Assembly (NCBI GenBank): GCA_016213935.1
Contig: JACQZG010000062.1
Span: 1-54,643, forward strand
Direction: 5' to 3'
Origin: Nitrospirota bacterium
Lineage (GTDB): Bacteria > Nitrospirota > Thermodesulfovibrionia > UBA6902
Length of the DNA: 54,643 nucleotides
Below the pieces are notes generated by a model. It made no database searches and was not told where the DNA came from. It was given only the letters and a program-made list of their open reading frames with translations. Position numbers and translations under genes: made by a program. Shown piece after piece: positions 42,816-51,383 of the stretch (its first letter is position 1; the number at the start of each line of letters is the position of its first letter).

Positions 42816-43334
42816 TTATTTTATCTTTATCGGTATCCCTGCGGTTACGAGGTAAACCTCATCTGCTATTTCGGCAGCCTTCTGATTTAAAAATCCAGCC
42901 ATGTCTCTGAACCTTCTCGCAAGCTCATTCTCAGGCACAATGCCCATCCCGACCTCGTTAGAAACGATTAAGAGACGTGATGCGTGATGCGTGACGCGTA
43001 ATGCATTGAGAAATTTTTCAATTTCATTATTGACATCAGCATCAGCCATCATTAAATTCGACAACCATAATGTCAGGCAGTCAAGCACGATGACGCAGTA
43101 TTCACCTTTAATTTTTCCAAGCAACTCAGAAACCTTCAGCGGCTCTTCAAAGGTATCCCAGCCGGCTCCGCGTTCTTCTTTATGTCTCCTGATTCGGCCC
43201 TTCATCTCTTCATCAAGCGCCTGAGCAGTGGCGATATACGCCTTTCTGCCTTCAAGTTTGTCCGCCTCTCTCAAAGCAAAAGAACTTTTTCCGCTCCGCG
43301 CCCCGCCTGTTATAAAGACTATCTTGTTTTTCAT
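42816..43334 (-). CDS. cobU: adenosylcobinamide kinase/guanylyltransferase
   Basis: 172 aa. P-loop [12 protein letters not shown] at the start, then the guanylylated-His region RRHKEERG and [12 protein letters not shown]. It phosphorylates adenosylcobinamide and adds GMP. Residues around [11 protein letters not shown], just before the conserved [10 protein letters not shown] strand, are encoded by a 7-bp array. AGGAAG precedes the ATG. First gene of the cobU-T-S-C-cbiX-cbiE run. Confidence 0.94.
   Translation of the reverse strand: MKNKIVFITGGARSGKSSFALREADKLEGRKAYIATAQALDEEMKGRIRRHKEERGAGWDTFEEPLKVSELLGKIKGEYCVIVLDCLTLWLSNLMMADADVNNEIEKFLNALRVTHHASRLLIVSNEVGMGIVPENELARRFRDMAGFLNQKAAEIADEVYLVTAGIPIKIK
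42977..43004. repeat. 7-bp tandem array inside cobU
   Basis: Four heptamers: gtgatgc, gtgatgc, gtgacgc, gtaatgc. They encode RVTHHAS in a loop before a core strand. Confidence 0.78.
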
Positions 43335-43348
43335 ATCTTCCTGACTTT

Positions 43349-43491
43349 AACTGATGCAGATGTTGTGAAAATTTGTTTTTCGATATCTCAAGGAGTTTTT
43401 GATTAATACAAACACAAGTTCAAGGCCATCTGCATAATTTAATAAACAGTTTATCGAATTAAACAAATTTTGATAAATGTCTGCATCAGTT
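43349..43491. repeat. 143-bp element with imperfect terminal inverted repeats
   Basis: Outer arms AACTGATGCAGA (43349-43360) and its complement (43480-43491) are perfect; inner arms AAAATTTGTTT (43368-43378) and its complement (43461-43471) are perfect, with a mismatched bulge between. The center is AT-rich without an ORF. It fills the tonB-cobU gap and could be a MITE-like insertion or a large regulatory stem. Confidence 0.6.
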
Positions 43492-43493
43492 TT

Positions 43494-44204
43494 TTAATCG
43501 CTCAGCCTGTAAGTCACAGGCACCTCTATGCTCTCCCTGACATAAGGATAAGGCGCGGCACTATTGACAACCTTTACCGTTGCCTCATCAAGAATCCTGT
43601 ATCCCGAACTCTTGATAACCGTTATCTCCCGCGCATCGCCTTCAGCGCCAATGGAGAAGCTCACAAATACAGTGCCTTCAATGCCCCTCCTTCTCGCCAT
43701 TGCCGGGTAAGACTTCGCATTGTCGATCATGCTTCCGATGAGTTGAATCATCTCTGGAGTCAACGCGCCAGCGCCTCCGCTTTTAATGTCTTCAGTCCTT
43801 TGGCTGAAAGTCTCTGTGGAAGAAGGCGTGTCCGTTTCTTCCCCGGCGCTTACTGACGCCGCGCTTTGAATTACGGGTATGCTCCCGGAAATATCCGGGA
43901 GCGCGCCGTTTTCACCGGATACGAATCTTTCTGCCGGAATTATTATTACGCCTTCGTTTCTACGTTCTCTTTCCACATGCTTCTCTGTCTTTGCTTCTTT
44001 CCGGACAGATATGTCCTTTTTCTCTACACTGACATAATCTTCAGCGCGCGGTTCAGAAGCCTCAGGCACAAGTTCTTTAAGCTCCACGAAAAAGGCCTTT
44101 TCAGCATGCCTCTCCCTTCCTCCTCCCAAAAATACCGCCGAGAAGAGAAAGAGGAGAGAGATATGCATCATCAGTGAAAGAAAGAATGTTCTTCCCATCT
44201 CCAT
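43494..44204 (-). CDS. tonB: energy transducer TonB
   Basis: 236 aa. One N-terminal membrane helix (about 8-28), a charged periplasmic linker, and a C-terminal TonB domain (about 155-236) with the YPAMARRRGIEGTVFVSF signature and the YPYVRESIEVPVTYRL end. Transfers proton-motive-force energy to outer-membrane receptors. It lies 41 bp after btuB on the same strand, so it probably serves that receptor. ExbB/ExbD are not in the window. Confidence 0.92.
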   Translation of the reverse strand: MEMGRTFFLSLMMHISLLFLFSAVFLGGGRERHAEKAFFVELKELVPEASEPRAEDYVSVEKKDISVRKEAKTEKHVERERRNEGVIIIPAERFVSGENGALPDISGSIPVIQSAASVSAGEETDTPSSTETFSQRTEDIKSGGAGALTPEMIQLIGSMIDNAKSYPAMARRRGIEGTVFVSFSIGAEGDAREITVIKSSGYRILDEATVKVVNSAAPYPYVRESIEVPVTYRLSD

Positions 44205-44245
44205 CGTTTACGCCGGATAAATCATTTCCTGCTCAATCACGGCCC

Positions 44246-46216
44246 CTAAAAGTCAACCGTTACTCCGCCCGCAAAATTTCTCTTCGGAGAGGGGTAGTAA
44301 GCCTTCTCAAGCGGGTACCCGCCGAGAACGCCGTATTCAGAATATTCTTCATCCGTAATATTGTTTACATCAAGAAAGGCGGTAAAATTATTCAATCTGT
44401 ATTTCAGTTTTCCGTTCAGCACAAAGTAATCCTCCTGATCGCTGAAGCTGTCTGCATAATCGCTGATAAACGGCCTCCCGCCGGCGTATATCCCGTTGAG
44501 CGCCGCGGTGAAGCCTCTCCCCATATCAATGAGAGCGCCGAGTGAAGCCTTGTGATTCGGCACATTTGGAATCCCATGCCCCTTGAACTGCCCCCCTTCT
44601 ATGGAAGCATTCATATATGTATAACTCCCGCTTAAATCGAGCCGTTCATGAGGCTTCGCGCTGAAAGACACCTCAATTCCGTCCCTTTGCGTCCTGCCGT
44701 CCATATTCTCATTGGCGTAAGAAAAAGGATTGTAAAATATCTCGTCGGAGGTATCGATCCTGAAGAGATTTATCTGGGCATACATATCACCGGGCAGATA
44801 ACATCTCACTCCTATTTCATAATCATCAGACCTTTGGGAAGTGAGTGTTGTGTCTACGGTGCTGGTGAAGAAACTGAAGAGCTCGTCAAGGACGGGATGC
44901 CTGAAACTCCTGGCGTAGCTGAAATAAAAGAACGCGTCTTTGCTCAATTCATAATTGGCGCCCAGCGTATAAACGCTTTCATCCATGCCCGCGCTCTCTG
45001 GCACGGCGGGGTTGAATTTATAATCAGCTTTGTCATAGCGGTAACCTGCCGAAAGCAGGAGGCCGTTGAGAAGGCTCAATTCGTCATGAAGATAATAGCC
45101 TCTGCTCTTTTTCTGCAGTTTGTAATCGCCCACTGTCCTTACCGAAAAGAAGAGAGAGTCGTTTATTATGTCTTCAGCCGCGCGCTGATAGTCATACCCT
45201 GCTATCAGGGTATTATCCGCCCTGCCTGCCTTATTCTTAAGGAGTATGTGGGGAGAGAAAGCAAAGGTATGTATTTGAGTATTGCTTGAGAACTCTCCGC
45301 CCGCGAAAGAGGCAAACGTTGACGCATCCCTTTCCCTCAAAGATATATCCATTTTTATGAAGCTTTCATTTAGAAAAGATATTTCAGGCCCCCCTTTGAA
45401 ATAGAAATCATCAACCTTGGCGAAATCATAAGGGTTTATGCTGTCTGTCCTTACGGCTCCCGCCGCGAAATCGCTCTCTTTTAACGCTCCGGGAAGCCCC
45501 GTATTATCTGTGTGATAACCCGCGCTCAGGTTAAACGCGAGAAAATCATAAGGGTAGAAGTTGATATTCGTGCCGAGGTCCTTTGCTTCGGTGTCGCTGT
45601 TGTCCCTGTACCCTTCCGAAGAGAGATAACTGCCTGTGACAGAGTATGCAAGGGTATCCGTGCTGTTTGAATAATACGCGTTGCCCCTGTATGTCGCGTA
45701 GCTTGCCGCGCCCGCGCCTGCCCCGGCCTTAAAATGGCCTCCTTCTTTCGTGATAATATTAATGACGCCTCCCGCGGCATTGTCGCCGTAGAGTACGGAC
45801 GCGCGCCCTCCCCTTATCACCTCTATCCTCTCCACCCTGTCAAGCGGAAGCTGCGTCCAGTCAACGCCGCTCAGGTCCGCCTGGTTTATTCTCCTGCCGT
45901 CAACCAATACGAGCGTATTCAGCGCGGAAGACTCGCCAAAACCCCTCAGGTCAACCGTGATATTGCGGCGGTTCCCTCCGATATCGTTTACCTGGATGCC
46001 CGGCTCGGCTCTGAGAAGGTCAGGAATGTTCTGAGCCGTGGAATTCTTAATCTCTTTTTCTGTTATAAGGCTTATGTTTGCCGGCACAGAGGCTATATCT
46101 TCTTCATATCTCGTTGCTGTCACAACAACCTCTCCTATCCTTACGGCATTATCGGCAGCCATAAGAGGCGCCGCTGTAAAAATAATAATTAACATCCATA
46201 AAATCAACTTCCTCAT
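44246..46216 (-). CDS. btuB: TonB-dependent outer-membrane receptor, BtuB-like
   Basis: 656 aa. Signal peptide (1-20), then a TonB-box region EVVVTATRYEED, a plug domain (about 45-155, with VDLRGFGESSALNTLVLVDG and IEVIRGGRASVLYG), and a 22-strand barrel ending in phenylalanine (VTVDF). Substrate assignment to cobalamin rests on the riboswitch upstream and the btuFCD and cob genes on both sides. GAGGAG supports the start. Confidence 0.9.
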   Translation of the reverse strand: MRKLILWMLIIIFTAAPLMAADNAVRIGEVVVTATRYEEDIASVPANISLITEKEIKNSTAQNIPDLLRAEPGIQVNDIGGNRRNITVDLRGFGESSALNTLVLVDGRRINQADLSGVDWTQLPLDRVERIEVIRGGRASVLYGDNAAGGVINIITKEGGHFKAGAGAGAASYATYRGNAYYSNSTDTLAYSVTGSYLSSEGYRDNSDTEAKDLGTNINFYPYDFLAFNLSAGYHTDNTGLPGALKESDFAAGAVRTDSINPYDFAKVDDFYFKGGPEISFLNESFIKMDISLRERDASTFASFAGGEFSSNTQIHTFAFSPHILLKNKAGRADNTLIAGYDYQRAAEDIINDSLFFSVRTVGDYKLQKKSRGYYLHDELSLLNGLLLSAGYRYDKADYKFNPAVPESAGMDESVYTLGANYELSKDAFFYFSYARSFRHPVLDELFSFFTSTVDTTLTSQRSDDYEIGVRCYLPGDMYAQINLFRIDTSDEIFYNPFSYANENMDGRTQRDGIEVSFSAKPHERLDLSGSYTYMNASIEGGQFKGHGIPNVPNHKASLGALIDMGRGFTAALNGIYAGGRPFISDYADSFSDQEDYFVLNGKLKYRLNNFTAFLDVNNITDEEYSEYGVLGGYPLEKAYYPSPKRNFAGGVTVDF

Positions 46217-46339
46217 TATTTATTCTCCTCTATTTATTGTTTTGGTTTTTTATCTTTTGTGTTAGCCATTCATCATGATCTCTGTCATGAAGTATTCATT
46301 CTCATTATTGCCTCCTCTTCCCTCGAAGGGGTCTCTGTT

Positions 46340-46600
46340 TCCATGGTAACCAGGATCTCCTGACTCAGGTCGCGGCGACTCGTTTCCGAGGCCTCCTACT
46401 CGCCCGCCTTCCCATCCCGAAGCGTCGGGACAGTGGTTTTAAAACAGTTAAAAGTTTAAAGTTGTAAGTTAAAAGTTTTTAAACATTCGCTCTTAACTCT
46501 TGACTCTCAACTCATCACTGTTATGTTGGGCTTTCGCTCCCTTTACAGTTGCGGGGCAGTCTCTGTTTTTCACAGAATTCCCCTGCATTACCTTGTGCCG
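46340..46600 (-). ncRNA. cobalamin riboswitch upstream of btuB
   Basis: The minus-strand RNA has the B12-element landmarks in order: GGTAATGCAGGGGAATTC near the 5' end, CTGCCCCGCAACTGTAA (46542-46559), a GGGAAGGCGGGCGA stretch, and the B12 box region GTCAGGAGATCC (46353-46364). It begins immediately after the btuD stop and ends about 120 nt before the btuB ATG. A block of 7-bp repeats (46446-46518) splits the peripheral part. No T-run terminator is seen between it and btuB, so control may be at translation. Confidence 0.88.
46446..46518. repeat. two 7-bp arrays inserted in a B12 riboswitch
   Basis: 46446-46480: agttaaa, agtttaa, agttgta, agttaaa, agttttt. 46491-46518: tcttaac, tcttgac, tctcaac, tcatcac. 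The second is roughly the complement of the first family orientation, so the two can pair and extend a peripheral stem. Confidence 0.78.
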
Positions 46601-46601
46601 C

Positions 46602-47366
46602 TCAATACTTAATGTAAACCCCGCCCGAATCCTCTCTCTTTATCTCAACCTCGACGTCAAAGGCCTCTTTCAGAAGCTCCTTTGTCAATACGCTTTCAGG
46701 CCTGCCGCTTCCGAGAAGCCGCCCCTCTTTTATAACTATCAGCCTGTCAAACTGCATAGCCGTGTTAATGTCATGAAGCGCCATTATCAGCGATATGCCC
46801 CTCTTCTCCCTCAGATTCTTGAGAAGTTTTATAAGCTCGATCTGATATTTGATGTCAAGATTCGCAAGCGGCTCATCAAGAAGAAGAAGGCCTGCGCCCT
46901 GAAGAAGCGTCATTGCGATATAGGCTCTCCTTTTTTCTCCTCCGCTCAGGCTCGAGATATGGGCCCCGGACTTCTCTTTTAGGCCTGCCGCCTCAAGCGC
47001 GTCTTCTACAGAAATGCCGGGCATGATGTCATACGGATAAAGCCCCATGCTTGCAAGCTCCCTGACGGTAAACGGGATTCCCGTATCAAGCATCTGCGGC
47101 AGATAACTTAGGAGTTTTGCCCTGTCCCTGTTGCCGTATGACGCTATTGGTTTGCCCCAGAGCTTCACCTCTCCTGCCGATGCCTTAAGAATGCCGCCCG
47201 CGAGTTTAAGTATCGTTGACTTGCCCGAGCCGTTCGCGCCGAGAAGGCCTATGAACTCCCCGTTATCCACGGAAAAAGATACCCCCCGTATAAACGGCAT
47301 ATGCTTATCGTAAGAAAAGGCCGCGTCATTGAAATCAAGCATGTGAACTTCAGGCGCCGAGGACAT
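46602..47366 (-). CDS. btuD: cobalamin ABC transporter ATPase
   Basis: 254 aa. Walker A GANGSGKST, ABC signature LSGGEKRRAYIAM, Walker B LLLLDEPLANLD and the switch His in MALHDINTAM. AGGAGG precedes the start at 47366, inside the end of btuC (17-bp overlap). Family alone cannot separate B12 from siderophore import; the riboswitches and neighbours point to B12. Confidence 0.9.
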   Translation of the reverse strand: MSSAPEVHMLDFNDAAFSYDKHMPFIRGVSFSVDNGEFIGLLGANGSGKSTILKLAGGILKASAGEVKLWGKPIASYGNRDRAKLLSYLPQMLDTGIPFTVRELASMGLYPYDIMPGISVEDALEAAGLKEKSGAHISSLSGGEKRRAYIAMTLLQGAGLLLLDEPLANLDIKYQIELIKLLKNLREKRGISLIMALHDINTAMQFDRLIVIKEGRLLGSGRPESVLTKELLKEAFDVEVEIKREDSGGVYIKY

Positions 47367-48312
47367 CTCTCCTCCTGAGAAGGTAAAGAAAATACGGCGC
47401 GCCGAGGACGGCCGTGATTATTCCGGCGGGAAGTTCAACCGGGGACAAGACCGATTTTCCGATGAGATCGGCTATGCAGAGGAGCATCCCGCCCCCGAGC
47501 GCGGAAACGGGGATGAGCGCCCTGCTGTCAGAACCTGCAATGAACCTGCCTGTATGCGGAATCAGAAGCCCTATGAACCCCACCATTCCGCCCAAAGAGA
47601 CGGACGCTGCGGTCATTAGCCCCACTGAGATAAAGAGAATAAACCTCTCTCTCTTGGGAGAGAATCCGAGGCTGTGCGCAAGGTCATCGCCAAGCATGAG
47701 AGCATTGAGCGCCTTTGCCTTTGACAATGAAACAGCAATCCCCGCGGCTATGAATATAAACCCGAATGGAATAATGCTCCAATCCGCAAGCGAAAGGTCT
47801 CCGAACATCCAGAGGGCGGCACGCTTGAGCTTCGCGTCGCTTGATATGCTGAGTATGAGCATCAACAAAGAGGAAAAGAGAAAACCGAGGCCCACGCCCG
47901 CAAGCAAAAGCCTCTCTGGCCAGAAGCCTCCGCGCTTCCAGCCCATGGCTCCCACGAAGATTCCGGCAATCACCGCTCCGATAAACGCGAGGAGCGGCAC
48001 GGTAAATATGCCGAAGAGAGAGAGCCCTGTTATTATCCCGAATGCCGCCGTAAGCGCGGCGCCGCTTGATATGCCGAGAATGTAAGGGTCTGCGAGCGGA
48101 TTTCTCAATATCCCCTGAAGCACCGCGCCTGACGCGCCGAGCGCCATTCCCATAAAGAGAGAGACGAGAACCCTCGGCAGCCTTATTGAAAAGATTATCT
48201 CTTTCTCGATTCCGCTCATATTGAACGGGCTCATCGGCTCAGGCCCTATAAAGAGAGCGAATAGAAAGACAGCCGCTGAAATGAATGTTATGAGTACTAA
48301 TTTTAATTTCAT
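47350..48312 (-). CDS. btuC: cobalamin ABC transporter permease (FecCD family)
   Basis: 320 aa with about ten membrane helices. Family signatures: RLPRVLVSLFMGMALG, GILRNPLADPYILGISSGA, and GFIGLLIPHTGRFI. It couples to the ATPase downstream and the binding protein upstream. Confidence 0.92.
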   Translation of the reverse strand: MKLKLVLITFISAAVFLFALFIGPEPMSPFNMSGIEKEIIFSIRLPRVLVSLFMGMALGASGAVLQGILRNPLADPYILGISSGAALTAAFGIITGLSLFGIFTVPLLAFIGAVIAGIFVGAMGWKRGGFWPERLLLAGVGLGFLFSSLLMLILSISSDAKLKRAALWMFGDLSLADWSIIPFGFIFIAAGIAVSLSKAKALNALMLGDDLAHSLGFSPKRERFILFISVGLMTAASVSLGGMVGFIGLLIPHTGRFIAGSDSRALIPVSALGGGMLLCIADLIGKSVLSPVELPAGIITAVLGAPYFLYLLRRRDVLGA

Positions 48313-48365
48313 GTTGTCAAACTGGTTACTGTCTTTTTATAAAATGTTGTCACTTTATAACTTAA

Positions 48366-49244
48366 TTATTTGTTTAAATGCATCTCTAATTCCTCCAACC
48401 CCTTTATAACCCTCGGCCCGAGCCTGTAGAGGTGGTCGCTCACAAAAAAGACCTTCTTCTCCTTCACGGCCTTCAGGTTCGAAAGCCTGTTAAGCAGGCC
48501 GCCCGATACACTGTCCATGCCCTTGCCCGCTCCGATAAAAATGATATCCGGCGACTGCCTGATAATCTCTTCGAGAGAGTATTTCGGGTATTCAGTCACC
48601 GCGGTGCCTGCTATATTTTGTGCTCCGAGCATGTTAATGGCATCGTCAATTTCAGTGCGCGGGCCGGCCACTACCAATGGTTCAGGCCATATTATGAAGA
48701 GCACCTTCTCTTTCCTTGTCTTTCTCTCTGATTTTATCTTGTCTATGCCTGCCTCGATCTCTGCCGCAAGCGCATCGAAACGCTCTTTCTCATCAAGAGC
48801 CTCGCCCATATCCCGTATGCCTCCCGCAAGCTCGGGGATCGTCCGGGCGCGGAATATATATGTCTTTATGCCTATTGACCTGAGCCGCCTCTCAAACTCT
48901 TCGGGATTTCCGTCTGTGGTTACGATCACGATGTCAGGCTTCAGAGAGACTACCGCTTCAAGCGAGGGGTTTGACATGCCGCCTATTTTGTCCTTGAGCT
49001 TTGCCTCCTCTGGATAATCGCAGAATGTCGTTACTCCCGCGATATTGTCTCCAAGCCCTGCGGCAAAGAGTATCTCTGTGGTGCTTGGCGAGAGTGAGAT
49101 GATGCGCTTTGGCGCCTCTGCGCCGACAGCAGTTAAGAATGAAAAGTTAAGAGTTAAGAGTGAAAGCATAAAAAACAGAAGCCTGGCTCTATTTTGTTTT
49201 ATACCATGCACCCTAAACCCTATTACATTTGCTCTATAGTTCAT
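48366..49244 (-). CDS. btuF: cobalamin-binding protein BtuF-like
   Basis: 292 aa. The class III binding-protein domain runs from about residue 45 (KRIISLSPSTTEILFAAG) to the end, with GGMSNPSLEAVVSLKPD and YSLEEIIRQSPDIIF. The N-terminal 43 residues, including the signal-peptide core MLSLLTLNFSFLTAVGAE, are encoded largely by 7-bp arrays. The first ATG (49244) directly follows a terminator T-run and lacks a ribosome site; the Met at residue 26 could be the real start and still leave a signal peptide. Confidence 0.88.
   Translation of the reverse strand: MNYRANVIGFRVHGIKQNRARLLFFMLSLLTLNFSFLTAVGAEAPKRIISLSPSTTEILFAAGLGDNIAGVTTFCDYPEEAKLKDKIGGMSNPSLEAVVSLKPDIVIVTTDGNPEEFERRLRSIGIKTYIFRARTIPELAGGIRDMGEALDEKERFDALAAEIEAGIDKIKSERKTRKEKVLFIIWPEPLVVAGPRTEIDDAINMLGAQNIAGTAVTEYPKYSLEEIIRQSPDIIFIGAGKGMDSVSGGLLNRLSNLKAVKEKKVFFVSDHLYRLGPRVIKGLEELEMHLNK
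49131..49223. repeat. 7-bp arrays forming the 5' coding end of btuF
   Basis: 49131-49165: agttaag, aatgaaa, agttaag, agttaag, agtgaaa. 49203-49223: accatgc, accctaa, accctat. Between them lies the AT-rich segment that encodes the first half of the signal region. Confidence 0.72.
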
Positions 49245-49245
49245 A

Positions 49246-49281
49246 AAAAATCCCCTGCCTTCAGAAAGAAAGCAGGGGGAT
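49246..49281 (-). terminator. terminator of the btuF riboswitch
   Basis: ATCCCC(C)TGC pairs with GCAGGGGAT on the minus strand (49272-49281 with 49250-49258) and runs into six Ts (49245-49250) right before the first btuF ATG. This is the probable off-state of the upstream riboswitch. Confidence 0.85.
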
Positions 49282-49338
49282 AAAAGCCAAAATAACCTTT
49301 ATCCTCACAGCCTCTTGCCGCGAAGGCTTCATAAGTGA

Positions 49339-49520
49339 GGTATGTTCAGGCCGGTCTTCTGGCTCTCCCGGCCCCTGCCTGCCTTCCCTTCCCCGAAAGA
49401 GGAGAAAGTGGCGTAATAGGCAAAGGCATTTATTCCGGATCTGTCCGGAATCAGGATTACAGCGGCGGGTCCGCTCCAGCATCTCACTGGATTCCCCATT
49501 AAGCCCCTAAAGGGCGCCTG
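49339..49520 (-). ncRNA. cobalamin riboswitch upstream of btuF
   Basis: On the minus strand: TTAATGGGGAATCCAGTG near the 5' end, CCGCCGCTGTAATC (about 49455-49469), GCCACTTTCTCC, GGGAAGGCAGGCAGG, and the B12 box GAGCCAGAAGACCGG (49351-49365). It lacks the repeat insertion seen in the other copy. The bases between it and the terminator hold sequences that could pair as an antiterminator. The remaining 49521-49605 has no gene. Confidence 0.93.
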
Positions 49521-49605
49521 AACAACGTAGGTGATTATAACTTATAAGCTTTAAGAAAAGTCAAGAAAGGCGTTTTCAAATAATGTTTGCCCATAAAAGG
49601 CAAAA

Positions 49606-50349
49606 ATGTTTATACTTCATAAATCCAAGGCCATGAAATCCATTGATTCATTCAATCTTCCGCCGGGATTCATAATCGCCGGCAAATACAGGATAATCTC
49701 AAAACTCGGAGAGGGGTGGGAAGGCGAGGCATACAAGATCGCCGAGATCCAGACGGGGATCGAGAGGACTGCGAAACTCTTTTACCCCAAGCGCAACCCG
49801 AGGAGAAAGACTTCAATGCGCTACGCGAAGAAGCTCCATAAGCTTCGCCACTGCCCGATGCTGATTAAGTATCACACCGGGGAGAGATTTACATACAAGA
49901 AGGCCTCGATCACTGCCCTGATATCCGAATATGTCGAAGGAGAGGTGCTTTCCGAATTCCTCAAGAAGCTCCCGGGCAAACGGCTCCACCCTTTTGAGGC
50001 GGTCCATCTCCTCCATATCCTCGCAAAGGGGATAGAGCAGATACATCAATACAATGAATATCACGGAGACCTCCATCTCGACAACATAATGATAAAGAGG
50101 TTTGGCCTCTCATTCGAAGTGAAGATACTGGACTTTTACCACTGGGAAGCGACCAAAAGCGAGAATAAGCAGAATGACATTATAGACCTTGTGCGGGTCC
50201 TTTATGACTCTTTAGGCGGGGCGAAACACTATGCGAAACAGCCGGACTTCATAAAATATATCTGCTGCGGGCTGAAGCGCTCGCTCATAATCGAGAAGTT
50301 CAGGACAGTATCCATCCTCCGCAAGCACCTTGAACTTATGGAGTGGTGA
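49606..50349 (+). CDS. protein-kinase-like protein with altered DFG motif
   Basis: 247 aa, a compact kinase fold with no other domain. Glycine loop LGEGWEGEAY (about 35-44), the ATP-binding Lys in TAKLFYPK, the catalytic loop YHGDLHLDNIM (about 152-162), and the metal motif as DFY instead of DFG in KILDFYHWE. The catalytic Asp and Asn are kept, so activity is possible. It could act on a protein or a small molecule. AAAGG supports the start; a second Met at 49633 is possible. It reads away from the btuF riboswitch and is convergent with yjbQ. No phosphatase or substrate gene is paired with it. Confidence 0.78.
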   Translation: MFILHKSKAMKSIDSFNLPPGFIIAGKYRIISKLGEGWEGEAYKIAEIQTGIERTAKLFYPKRNPRRKTSMRYAKKLHKLRHCPMLIKYHTGERFTYKKASITALISEYVEGEVLSEFLKKLPGKRLHPFEAVHLLHILAKGIEQIHQYNEYHGDLHLDNIMIKRFGLSFEVKILDFYHWEATKSENKQNDIIDLVRVLYDSLGGAKHYAKQPDFIKYICCGLKRSLIIEKFRTVSILRKHLELMEW

Positions 50350-50769
50350 TCATTCCCCGATTATCTTTACAAGCACGCGCTTCTTTCTCCTTCCGTCAAA
50401 CTCGCCGTAGAAGATGCGCTCCCAAGTGCCGAAATCGAGTTTCCCGTCTGTAATTGCGACAACAACCTCTCTTCCCATCACCTGTCTTTTAAGATGGGCG
50501 TCGCCGTTGTCCTCGCCTGTTCGGTTATGCAGATATTGTGAGACCGGCTCATGCGGAGCGAGATGCTCAAGCCATTTCTCATAATCATGATGAAGGCCGG
50601 ATTCATCGTCATTGATAAAGACAGATGCCGTTATGTGCATGGCGTTGCAGAGAAGCAGGCCTTCCTTAATCCCGCTCTCACGCAAACATTCTTCCACTTG
50701 AGAAGTAATATTTATAAACGCGCGCCTTGTTGGCACATTGAACCAGAGTTCCTTGCGATAGTGCTTCAT
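50350..50769 (-). CDS. YjbQ/UPF0047 family protein
   Basis: 139 aa, the full length of the family. Signatures: [31 protein letters not shown], and the late [13 protein letters not shown]. Members have weak thiamine-phosphate synthase activity; the main role is unknown. The stop abuts the kinase stop on the other strand. GGAGGG upstream. Confidence 0.9.
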   Translation of the reverse strand: MKHYRKELWFNVPTRRAFINITSQVEECLRESGIKEGLLLCNAMHITASVFINDDESGLHHDYEKWLEHLAPHEPVSQYLHNRTGEDNGDAHLKRQVMGREVVVAITDGKLDFGTWERIFYGEFDGRRKKRVLVKIIGE

Positions 50770-50807
50770 CCTGCCCCCAATCCCTCCTTAAACAATCTGA
50801 AATAAAC

Positions 50808-51320
50808 TTATCTCTCCCCTACAGCCTTGAGTATCCCATTGAGAATAGCAGCCGGAGTCGGCGGGCAGCCGGGAATATAAGCATCTACGGGGATGACTTT
50901 ATCAACGCTGCCGATGGATGCATAGCTCTCTCCGAAAATGCCGCCGCTGCATCCGCAGTCACCGACAGCAACCACGAATTTTGGAGAGGGCGTTGAATTA
51001 TAGGTTCTGTGGAGGGCTATCTCCATGTTCCTCGTCACAGGCCCTGTAACAAGGAGCATATCCGCAAACCTTGGCGAGGCGGTGAAGTGGATACCGAATC
51101 TCTCACAGTTGTAGATAGGATTATTTATCGCGTGTATCTCAAGCTCGCATCCGTTGCAGGAGCCTGCGTCTACCTGCCTTATCGTAAGGCTTCTTCTGAA
51201 ACGCTTCTTTATGGCTTCTTCCAGTTTTGCCCCAGTCTCCGTAATCTCTGCATCAACCTCAGGCGGAAGCTCTTCTGTTACAATTCCAGTCCTAATTATC
51301 TGCTTAAGTATCCTTATCAT
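50808..51320 (-). CDS. HyfI/NuoB-like small subunit of an Ech-type complex
   Basis: 170 aa. The N2-cluster cysteines are in VDAGSCNGCELE, VGDCGCSGG and PGCPP, the arrangement of group 4 hydrogenase small subunits and complex I subunit B. An N-terminal amphipathic stretch of about 40 residues is typical of HycG/HyfI. It should relay electrons within the complex at the cytoplasmic face of the membrane. Last gene of the hyf-like set. Confidence 0.88.
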   Translation of the reverse strand: MIRILKQIIRTGIVTEELPPEVDAEITETGAKLEEAIKKRFRRSLTIRQVDAGSCNGCELEIHAINNPIYNCERFGIHFTASPRFADMLLVTGPVTRNMEIALHRTYNSTPSPKFVVAVGDCGCSGGIFGESYASIGSVDKVIPVDAYIPGCPPTPAAILNGILKAVGER

Positions 51321-51359
51321 TTCATGTCTGCTTGAAATCTCTTCATGATTTTTTTCACT

Positions 51360-51380
51360 AATCCCTATTCCCTAACTCCT
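51360..51380. repeat. short 7-bp array in the hyfG-hyfI gap
   Basis: Three heptamers: aatccct, attccct, aactcct. They fill much of the 63-bp gap. Confidence 0.5.
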
Positions 51381-51383
51381 GCT

